Source: Gamarada debralockiae (taxonomy: Eukaryota; Ascomycota; Leotiomycetes; Helotiales; Hyphodiscaceae). From it: a stretch of 13,680 bases of DNA. Below the pieces are notes generated by a model. That model saw only the letters and a program-made list of their open reading frames with translations, did not search any database and was not told the DNA's origin. The stretch is taken from the NCBI GenBank assembly GCA_002803225.1, contig NXFV01000054.1:1-13680 (forward strand), in the 5' to 3' direction. The translations under genes and the position numbers were made by a program. Below are positions 1 to 7,049 of this stretch, piece by piece. Every line of letters begins with the position of its first letter. The stretch's first letter is position 1.

Positions 1-2409
1 GGATATAATAATACGTTGGTTCACAGGATCGTACAACCGATACTACTGCGTAGTCTCAGTATACCCCATAAAGCACATCTTCCTTGAGACTGGCTCAAGA
101 TTAAGCCTTGTCTTGTCAGGCACCCTCTGGAAGGCTAGACAGTCCCATGGTTTTAGGTGCATGATGCCAGGCCTCTTGCCTAAGAAGGCTTCCTCAGGAG
201 TAAGGCCCCCTGGCCCTATTAGCGTACGGTTGCGGATGTAGCATACAGCTTTCACAGCCTCCCCCCAGAACTTGTATAGCAGCTATGCGTCGATAAGCAT
301 AGCTCTGGCCAGTGATATGAGGGTCCAGTTCAGCCGCTCGGACACGCTATTCTGTTCTGGTGTATATGGCGTAGTCCATTCAATCCGTATACCATAATTC
401 GTATACAGCTCATTCTCAATGGCCTTGAATTCACCAGCGTTATCGAGTCGAAGAACCTTTAACTTATGACCTGTCTATAGCTCGACTTCCTTTATCTATT
501 TGAAAAGGACCTCCCGGAAATCACTTCTTCGCTTGGTTAAGAAGACCCATGATTTGCGGGTTGCCTGGTCTATAAGGGTCTATATATAGCGTTCTCCGAA
601 TAAGGTAGGTATACTATATGGCCCCCAGAAGTCTAAGAATACACGACCCAGTGGCACATCTGATTTTTCAGGCTTCTGGCGATTAACGACCCGTAACTGC
701 TTTGCCATAATATATAGCTTACACTGGTCCGAATTGTGGCCTTGTGGGACTGAAATGGGTATATCCAGGTCAGATACTACCTTATATAGCCCCCTGAGCC
801 CCTGTACCCCTATATGACCGAACATCCGGTGCCATAGATCCAGATCAGGGTCTCTTCCTTCTTCATTTGCGGCTAGCGTTGCCTCGGTAGCGACTGAGTC
901 CAGTATGTATTGTGAGCTGATACGGGTAGCAGTTGTAACCGTAGACCCGTCGCGGGTCAGGACCATTAGATTACTCTGTCCTTCAGTTGTCTGAACTAAG
1001 ACTCCCTTGTCTTGTAGCTGTGAGACTAAAATCAGGTTGCCAGCTAGGTCAGGAACGTATAGTACGTCTGTAAGGACTAGCGATTCCGTCCGTAGGTCGT
1101 CTGTGAATACTTGTATATGTACGTTGCCGATCCCAAATCCATAGACTAGGCTGTTGTTTGCTGTTTTGACTATTTTCGGAGCCTTCAGTTGGACGTAGTC
1201 AGAGAAGACCTCCCTGGAATAGGTCATATGGCGTGTGGCTCCAGAGTCGATTATCCAGACCCCCTGTCTCCAGCTGTATTTTCCAGTCTAAGTACCCTAG
1301 TATATATCAGTTGGTATTTCTTCAGCTAGGTCTGTGACCCAGTTCGCTTCTTCGTTATATACTAGTCCGTACGAAGGTACTGGCTGTGGTTATGGCTATA
1401 GCTTTGGTTGCTAGCTAGTTCCTGGCGTAGGCAACCGACTAGTGGAAGAGGTCTTCTGACGCTTAGTATGCTCCTTTCCATCGATTGTCTAAAGCCAGAT
1501 AGGGCAATTGGCCTTCATATAGCCTTTGTCCCTATAGTACCAGCAGTTCCGATCCCTTTTTCGCTTCTGGCTAGCCTAGCCTCCTTAGTTCTGTCCTTTT
1601 GTAGACCGTTTCGGGCGCCGGTCAATAGCTGTAAGGGCCTACTCGTCCGTGGCGTTACCCGTAACTATTAGCTTTAGGCGTTGCTCAGTTTCCTTTAGGC
1701 TCACAACTACTAATTCATAGTCTAGCGTTAATATCTTGTCCTTAAGGATCTTAATCCTAGTTAAATAGTCGTCTCCTAGCTTCCGGACAGCCCGTAAAAG
1801 TACACTAATCTTCGACTTCTTAGTTAGTGCCTCGTCTGGGTTAGTGGCAAAGATATAGGCCTGTAAGTCACGTAGGTTATTCGATATTAAGTCGACTGTT
1901 GCGCTAGACTTTAGCTTATAGCTATAGAACTATCTTGTATACGTAGCTAGCGAAATATCATTAGATGGCCGGCAATCCTTCCGTAAGGCTTCCTACTGCT
2001 CGCTTGCAGCCTTCAAGTCGATAATCTTGTTTTTTATCATCTAGGTATAATAACCTATAATATAAGACCTAGCTATAGCGTTCCTGCGTCTCTAGGCTTC
2101 ATATAGCGATAGCGCGGATACATCGTTTTCCTCAGTATCGACAGGACTTAGTTGTAGTCGCGCGCCCCCCCTAGCTCTAGTACTAGTTGTACGTCGAGAG
2201 CTTGAAGTTATAGGGGTATTATTAGACCTCGGTTCGTCGCCCAGAACTAGGTCTAGTAGGCCTCTAGCTTCAAGGAAGGACTATACCTCCTCTGACTAAA
2301 TGCGATAGTTCAGAGGGCCTGAAAGGCGTAGTATTTTTAGTGCTTTTTCGTCGTACAATATATTAGCGATCTGATTAGTTAAGCGTAGAAGTAATGCTGC
2401 CGGGCTCAT
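1..2409 (-). pseudogene. copia gag-protease-integrase polyprotein, stop-riddled
   Basis: One reading frame runs from an ATG at 2409 to the window edge without any frame change. Gag occupies about 2409-1560. A CCHC knuckle lies at 1545-1504 but reads C-W-Y-Y-R-D-K-G-Y-M-K-A-N-C, so the second Cys and the His are both Tyr. The protease motif W-I-I-D-S-G-A-T-R-H-M surrounds the catalytic Asp codon 1246-1248. The GAG-pre-integrase zinc site has WHRMFGH near 831, but its last Cys is Tyr near 714. The integrase core has D in DFWGP (631-633), D in LRLDNAGEF (442-444) and E in SVSER (334-336), giving the canonical D-x35-E spacing. About 20 in-frame stops are present (18 TAG, 2 TAA, no TGA), mostly at sites where Gln or Trp is expected. 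The ATG lies inside the primer-binding site, so the true start could be slightly downstream. Confidence 0.92.
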
Positions 2410-2413
2410 AACC
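2401..2413 (-). other. primer-binding site, initiator tRNA-Met anticodon arm
   Basis: Three bases inside the LTR the minus strand reads GGTTATGAGCCCG. Its complement, GGGCTCATAACC, is the anticodon stem-loop of eukaryotic initiator tRNA-Met (CAU anticodon in the middle). Copia-type elements are known to prime from a cleaved half of that tRNA rather than from its 3' end. The gag ATG is embedded in this site. Confidence 0.8.
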
Positions 2414-2416
2414 TAT

Positions 2417-2643
2417 TGTTATGAGTACCCTAATACTAAGGTACATATAGCGCTAGTACAAAATAGGCTTCAAAGGCTTCAATTCAAAATCTCTTCCCTT
2501 TCATACGAAGTACAACCCTTCCCTTATATCTACAGCTTGAATCTAGCGCTTCGGTCTCCGATAGCATATCGGTTGCCGATTTCGGACCCCGTATAGTACG
2601 TCTTACTAGATATCACCGTACCTGTACTATAGACCTGCCAACA
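2417..2643 (-). repeat. 5' LTR of the copia element, 227 bp
   Basis: On the minus strand the segment starts TGTTGGCAGG and ends CTCATAACA, so it has TG...CA ends and a short TGTT/AACA inverted repeat. It sits immediately before the primer-binding site, and 227 bp is a usual copia LTR length. A TATA-like ATATAAGG (complement of about 2523-2530) could be its promoter. The boundaries were inferred from the termini and the primer-binding site; the partner LTR is outside the window. Confidence 0.8.
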
Positions 2644-3184
2644 ATCTTGACACCGCGAGCAAAAGTAACACGGAAAGGTGGAACATAAGTGATCTGATTG
2701 ACGTCAAAAATTCCTACAAGGAGTAATATTGACCTTGGAAAACTCTCTCTCAAGCCCAAATGAGCATTAGTCTATTGATTAGTAGTTCATCGAAAGGAGA
2801 ATTGGAGTAGGTCTTAAGCTTTTGGAGCTTATTATATGAAAAAGTTGGGTAGTGGCGTTGGACTTCTAGCTTCATTCTATAGTTTGGGGCCTCATTTTCC
2901 AGATATCAAATGTTGATTTGCATTTAAAAGTATGACTTGATTTTCTTGGGTGCGGGTCAGCTTTTGGGCCTAGCTTGGCGCATTTGTTGAGCTGAAATCA
3001 TAGTGCGAAACATTTTCCTGTGGGGTTGTAGGCGCTATTGGTCCATGGGCCATCCCCAGCAGTACTGTCTAGCTGAGCACTTGTGTTACGTTTTTGGTGG
3101 CGGGAGTGATGCGACCTTGAAGAGCGCTTTTTGCCAGTGAATTGACGTCTATCGCTCTTCTGCTGATGTATCCGACTCCTGATG
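2644..3184. other. intergenic, no gene seen
   Basis: About 540 bp between the copia LTR and a possible solo LTR. All frames are short and none looks coding. A small imperfect run of AGCCTATTT units begins near 3210, just inside the next feature. Nothing else is supported. Confidence 0.5.
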
Positions 3185-3480
3185 TGTCAGATGAAATATT
3201 AGCCTATTTTAGCCTATTTGGGCCTAGCTTAGCCCCTTTTCTACGTGTATATAGCCCCCTTTTACACCCTACTTTTACTCAGTAATCGAGTCTATTTTCC
3301 CATTCGACATGATGCGCGGTTTCGCTTGCGTAAAAGATGTCAGATGAGGTTTCAGCTCTTGTTGGTCGCTATAGTAACTGTTTATTTACATATCTGTCGG
3401 GTTCTGGCAACCCCATGATTCTCCCTCCTTAGATATCAATACATTTATGATTTTGCCTCACAATATCGTCTGATCCGACA
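3185..3480. repeat. possible degraded solo LTR, about 296 bp
   Basis: The segment starts TGTCAGATGA and ends GATCCGACA, giving imperfect inverted ends (TGTCAGAT against TGTCGGAT). It has TG...CA termini, a TATA-like tract near 3248 and a size typical of fungal LTRs. No protein-coding part adjoins it, so it would be a solo LTR. Against this, the 5 bp on each side (TGATG and GGAGA) do not match as a target duplication, and TGTCAGATGA recurs at 3338, leaving the left boundary uncertain. Confidence 0.35.
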
Positions 3481-3508
3481 GGAGACATGGCTTTGAGATT
3501 GGACGGCT

Positions 3509-3652
3509 ATGCTCAGTGACGCTGCACTGAAGAGGGTAGAACCATCGGTGGTAAAGCTAGAGGCCAAGGCAGAACCAGTCGGAGTTGTGCTAGGTATATC
3601 ATTTGGTCTGTCGTTTGCATACCTAATCGCCTTGTCCCTCCGACAGCGATGA
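3509..3652 (+). CDS. 47-codon ORF with one predicted membrane segment
   Basis: An ATG-to-TGA frame encodes a polar N-terminus (about residues 1-22, Lys/Glu rich), then an uninterrupted hydrophobic stretch of about 20 residues (VGVVLGISFGLSFAYLIALS) followed by Leu-Arg-Gln-Arg at the C-terminus. That arrangement would suit a small tail-anchored or single-pass protein. I do not recognise a family. It could equally be a chance ORF or the last exon of a lost gene. It starts 28 bp after the possible solo LTR. Confidence 0.22.
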   Translation: MLSDAALKRVEPSVVKLEAKAEPVGVVLGISFGLSFAYLIALSLRQR

Positions 3653-3811
3653 GGGGCTCAATGCCTTGTGTACCAAGTGTATCAATTTCCGAAATTCCGT
3701 TCCTAAGCCCTAATGAACAAAGTCTCCTTACTCCTGTTGCAAGAGCCGCAAAATCTAAAAAGCAGCTAGACTCAACCCAAGCTCAATCCTTCCCCAATCC
3801 TCGCTGTGGTC

Positions 3812-4370
3812 TTATTGCCACACAACCGCCCCGTTAGCGTACTTGACAAAGTATTTTCTCTGTCTAGTGCTATATATCCAATCTGAATCTGCGTCATTTT
3901 CAGGTGCGGACCATTCGTCGACCCCGTTTACCTGGCGATGCCATATGCCTTCATCGTTCCACCAAACCCATTCCGACGAACTTGAACCTCCAGTTCCAGA
4001 TTCAGAGCCTCCAGCCTCTCCTTGAGAGGATGAACTCCTTCCTCCATTATCATCATCCGCAGCAGCGGCCCTCCAGGCGTCTGCAATTTGCCTTCTAACC
4101 TCTGCCTCATCAAAATCGATTTGAGAGTATGCAATCTCAACGAGATTCTTATGAGTTATTTTGTGGGCGCTCGCCCTTGTTTCCCTTCCTCAAAAATTCT
4201 TTGGCTCCCGGATCTTTGGCTCCTTTGTTGACCTGAATCTTGGCAACTGCCCAACCAGGGTAGCCTATGTTTCTGTGGACGTCGCAGCGAAGATCTTCGG
4301 TCTTGATTACATTACTTTTAGAGGTGGACTTCTCGCCCCACTCGAAGACGAGTTTTTTGGGGTGGCAAGC
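3812..4370 (-). pseudogene. unknown coding fragment with Trp/Tyr-rich C-terminus, no start codon
   Basis: Two overlapping open minus-strand segments look coding but contain no usable ATG. Segment one (4370-4149) includes VHRNIGYPGWAVAKIQ and a lysine-rich tail. Segment two (4189 down to the TAA at 3812-3814) continues in another frame: an acidic/helical part (DFDEAEVRRQIADAW), a Gly/Ser linker, then two similar Trp/Tyr units, EWVWWNDEGIWHRQVNG and DWIYSTRQRKYFVKYANG. The switch could be an intron: a GT at 4232 and an AG ending at 4148 would keep phase with 85 bp, with a TAAC 10 bp before the AG. Otherwise it is a frameshift. Upstream exons were not found. Plus-strand ORFs over the same DNA (3843-4025, 3904-4098, 4161-4478) are less protein-like. 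Confidence 0.4.
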
Positions 4371-4372
4371 TT

Positions 4373-4584
4373 AGACAGCGCCTTGGAACAATCTTTTAAA
4401 CCCATGTTGGCTGAGGAATGTTATGGACCTCAGGGCTCCGGTCGAATCCGATCGAATGGAATTGAGTATGTTCCGTGACTGTAAGAATCAAATTCTGTAG
4501 CCAAGAATTTGAATCGTATACGAATTTAATATAATTGGTAAATTTTGAATTCAAACTGTAAACGGCCTAACAAGGTACCCGCTA
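4373..4584. other. AT-rich spacer, no gene seen
   Basis: AT-rich DNA left of the inverted-repeat element. It includes an 8-bp palindrome CGTATACG near 4517 in an AATTTGAATCGTATACGAAT context. A similar palindrome appears on the far side of the element at about 5902-5915. No coding signal is convincing. Confidence 0.4.
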
Positions 4585-4710
4585 TGTGTAGTATGGTAGT
4601 CATCGATAATAATTATTTATGAATAATATTATGGTACTCATCAATATTTACTAGTACCATAGATTGATGGATACCATTATGGTAGTGATCAATAATTCAT
4701 GACAATTATT
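4585..4710 (+). repeat. left terminal inverted repeat with subterminal repeats
   Basis: Begins TGTGTAGTATGGTAGTC. It carries three related units of the form ATGGTA(G/C)T(C/G)ATC(A/G)ATA, starting near 4593, 4631 and 4680. Repeated subterminal motifs are typical transposase-binding sites in MITEs; that role is inferred here. Confidence 0.75.
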
Positions 4711-5002
4711 CAGGTCCCTTTATCCCCGAGAGTCACTGTCATCGTCCCTGAGTATCTGCATCAATTCCGAAATTTGTACGCAAGCTACATACCAATTTCG
4801 GATTTATGCAAGGTACCTAATGCACCCCAGATGAACTGTATTAAAAATTCTAGGTTGTGTTGTTAATAATCACAATAGTCTTAGTCTTACTGTTTAGGGT
4901 GTGGGGTGATTATCGCTGCTCGATGAACGTATTCCGGCTATAGTCTGGATATTAATGCTTACAATTCGCGTTATCTTTGAATTTCTATAGCTCCCTTTAC
5001 TA

Positions 5003-5025
5003 CAGTACAACCTCGGTATAAGCAT
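5003..5025 (+). repeat. left inverted repeat of the nested element
   Basis: A 23-bp terminus starting CAGTACAACC. It matches the opposite terminus except at two positions (C/G at base 6 and G/A at base 14). Confidence 0.8.
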
Positions 5026-5438
5026 ACGATCCGGGCGCAGAAACGTATGCTTATAAGGGAGGTATGCTTATGTGAAGGTTGCCAAGACTTAAATATCTAA
5101 AGGGGGTCATAGCCTATCAGCCGCTGTAATTTTAAGTCCTCGGATGTTATAGTCCCTAAAATAAAGTAATTAATCGAATGTTCATTAAATCTTAGCTTTA
5201 GGCTGTCAGTTACTATAATTATAGGGTCTAGGACCCTGTAAATACAGGCTGTCAATCACTAATCTCATGTCATATGACTTATTCATAAGCATATCAAGGT
5301 AAAATTAGGTGTAATCTCAAAATCGGGACCCTAATTATCTAAGCATATGCTTCTAGCGAGGTATGCTTATTGGCTCACCAAAAAAAAAAACGGGACCTGA
5401 AACTCGATGCTTACTGGTGAGGTATGCTTATGTAGAGG

Positions 5439-5461
5439 ATGCTTATATCGAGGTTCTACTG
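5439..5461 (-). repeat. right inverted repeat of the nested element
   Basis: Read on the minus strand it starts CAGTAGAACC and ends AAGCAT, pairing with 5003-5025. Confidence 0.8.
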
Positions 5462-5586
5462 TAAATCCTTATTAGCTTTGTCCCTAGGGTGGATGCTGCA
5501 AACAGGGGGTAGCTAGGCAGGTTAGGAGAGGTGGGAATAGAGGCAGCACAGCGAAGAGGGCAAGGCGTTAACTGTAAACAGTACCG

Positions 5587-5710
5587 TAATTATTGTTCAT
5601 CATGAATATTTATGACTACCATAATGGTAATCATCAATCTATGGTACTGGTAATATTGATGAGTACTATAGTATTATTCATAAATAATAATTATTGACTA
5701 CCATACCACA
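5587..5710 (-). repeat. right terminal inverted repeat of the outer element
   Basis: Reverse complement of the left end, beginning TGTGGTATGGTAGTC on the minus strand. It preserves the internal ATGGTA-type units and the GTACCATAGATTGATG block. It is followed by TA at 5711-5712. Confidence 0.75.
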
Positions 5711-5811
5711 TAAGGCTGAGCGATACGGGCTGAAAGCTTTTCCCATTTTTAATCCGAGAAATTTAAAGCCGATAAATTCCTATTACTTACTTACTGTAGC
5801 TTATCAGATGG

Positions 5812-5940
5812 CTACGAATTTACACATATTTGTAAAGAATTCAATTCGATTCGATTCGTAACGAATTTACGAATCTGAAAACACGATTCTATCGGATTCG
5901 ATTCGTATACGAATTCGAATAGTTCGATTATTCTAGATTC
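5812..5940. repeat. ATTCG-rich palindromic low-complexity tract
   Basis: Short ATTCG/CGAAT units alternate in both orientations, including the perfect 14-bp palindrome ATTCGTATACGAAT near 5902. An 85-codon frame crosses this stretch on the minus strand (6069-5812), but its composition follows the repeat and I do not regard it as a gene. Function unknown; it may be an edge of an old repeat. Confidence 0.4.
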
Positions 5941-7049
5941 AAGCGAAGCTCTAGTTATGGCAGGGGGTAAACTGTTTGAGAAGGAGAGGAATTGGTATAG
6001 AAACTGTATGCTGGGAGGTAATTGAGAGTGAATTGTGGTCTCGATTATGATCCAAGAGTATATTGTCATTTGGGGAATGGATTATTAACGGTTCCTATAT
6101 TTGAATAGAAACATCTGTGTCATAACAGCCTGCAGGCCTGGTGGCAAGTTTGGCGCCCAGCTCCTGAAGGGAATGCACCGAGTCAAAGCTCCTACTCTGG
6201 CAAACCGGTCCAGCTTCTATGCAGCATGCAAAGAGTCTTCCATCACGTATCATTTCATCATACAGAAGCACTTGGGATACTGGAAACGGCGAGGCTATGA
6301 GTCTTGAGGCCGTTCTGGAAGTAATTGGACAACGCCAGGGGATTTCTAAAAGAGCAGCGGAGTAACCGACGATAGTACGCGTTATTCTAGTCATATCGAA
6401 TTGCAATAGGAGCCATGCGACGCCTGATCTGCTTTAGAGAATAAGCTGTTGGTTGCAAAGCTCATCACTCATTCGCAAACAATCATGTCCAGGTCGCTGC
6501 GGCCGAAACCTCGGTGGGGACTGTTGGCGCTGTGCATCGTTGCCGAAATGCCAGCTGATCGCCTGCTATGAAACCCATTTTCGGTGCGCAACTTACGCGC
6601 AGGGCATCTGCCTTCAATATTGAGCTTTGAAGTTCTCAGTGCATATAGAAATCAAAGAATTATAAAAGTTGCACAAGAAGCTTTGTTCATGAAACGGCTA
6701 TGAAATCCCAAGTCTCCTCGAACCCACCATGTGGAGCTTAGCTGTTGTTCGGGCCTGAGGCCAGCAAGGTATTACATTTCTTAGGAATGAACGGCGCACC
6801 CTGAAATAGAACTAGTGCCCTTCAGGTTTAGGGCGAATAGACGAAACAAACATCTTCCCGCTCAGCCAAAGTTCCACCGCGACTCGGAACTTGACACGGA
6901 AAGCATGCCTCATCTATCACGGTTTTATCCACTGTTTCACTGGCTCAGTACACAGACCCATTTCTCATCAGTATATTCGACGTCCAATTATAACGACAAA
7001 GACAAATACGACTAGCACACACGTGCGGAGCACAAACCACGGCTTGGCA
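5941..7049. other. intergenic upstream of the kinase gene, no supported gene
   Basis: About 1.1 kb with only weak frames. Overlapping frames of about 100 codons (minus, 6406-6095) and 68 codons (plus, 6101-6307) cover the same DNA and neither shows a recognisable motif. Two plus-strand frames at 6815-7220 run into the first exons of the kinase gene in other phases. The promoter of that gene should lie at the right end, but I see no distinctive TATA or CAAT arrangement. Confidence 0.4.

Larger units (their letters stand above)
1..2643 (-). mobile_element. Ty1/copia LTR retrotransposon, 5' part, decayed
   Basis: A copia-type retrotransposon enters from the left edge on the minus strand. Read 5'->3' on that strand it has an LTR (2643-2417), a primer-binding site (2413-2401), then gag, a CCHC knuckle, an aspartic protease and most of the integrase. 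Reverse transcriptase, RNase H and the 3' LTR would lie left of base 1. The order protease-integrase before RT is what defines copia rather than gypsy elements. The element is dead: its single long frame has about 20 stops and lost zinc ligands. The damage consists of transition-type changes without indels, as expected for RIP. A target-site duplication cannot be tested because the other end is outside the window. Confidence 0.93.
5003..5461. mobile_element. nested pogo/Fot-like MITE, 459 bp
   Basis: The left end reads CAGTACAACCTCGG and the right end, reverse-complemented, CAGTAGAACCTCGA. Both continue TATAAGCAT, giving a 23-bp inverted repeat with two mismatches. TA lies immediately outside each end (5001-5002 and 5462-5463). 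CAGTA termini and TA duplication fit the pogo/Fot branch of Tc1/mariner elements. Motifs TATGCTTAT/ATAAGCATA recur several times inside, and there is an A-run near 5379. No transposase is encoded. It splits the older element at 4585-5710 and is therefore the later insertion. Confidence 0.8.
4585..5710. mobile_element. non-autonomous inverted-repeat element (MITE-like), host of a nested element
   Basis: The 126 bp at the left end (4585-4710) reappear as reverse complement at the right end (5710-5587) with scattered substitutions and small gaps. Both ends are bounded by TA (4583-4584 and 5711-5712), the duplication made by Tc1/mariner-type transposases. Internal DNA has no transposase frame, so movement would need enzyme supplied in trans. 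Removing the nested insertion (5003-5461 plus one TA) leaves about 665 bp. The two ends differ by a 2-bp indel right at the tip, so the outermost bases are approximate. Confidence 0.8.

Noticed and set aside
1408..1671. 87-codon plus-strand ORF.
   Set aside because: Antisense shadow of the copia gag/zinc-knuckle region.
1..2409. Possible reassignment of TAG to glutamine, since almost all stops in the copia frame are TAG at likely Gln/Trp sites.
   Set aside because: The intact kinase gene ends at TAG (8943-8945) at the expected length, some copia stops are TAA, and zinc ligands are also mutated to Tyr. Mutation at CpA explains all of these; recoding does not.
2401..2416. A tRNA-like CGGGCTCATAACC string on the plus strand.
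   Set aside because: No acceptor, D or T arms surround it. It abuts the LTR and is the retrotransposon primer-binding site.
5003..5461. The repeated TATGCTTAT motifs considered as an origin or regulatory array.
   Set aside because: They lie wholly inside an element with matched TIRs and TA duplication, so they are better explained as internal MITE repeats.
5812..6069. 85-codon minus-strand ORF.
   Set aside because: It runs through the ATTCG palindromic low-complexity tract and its residues reflect that composition.
6095..6406. Overlapping ORFs on both strands (103 and 68 codons).
   Set aside because: Neither shows a motif, signal peptide or membrane segment, and I cannot tell which, if either, is coding.
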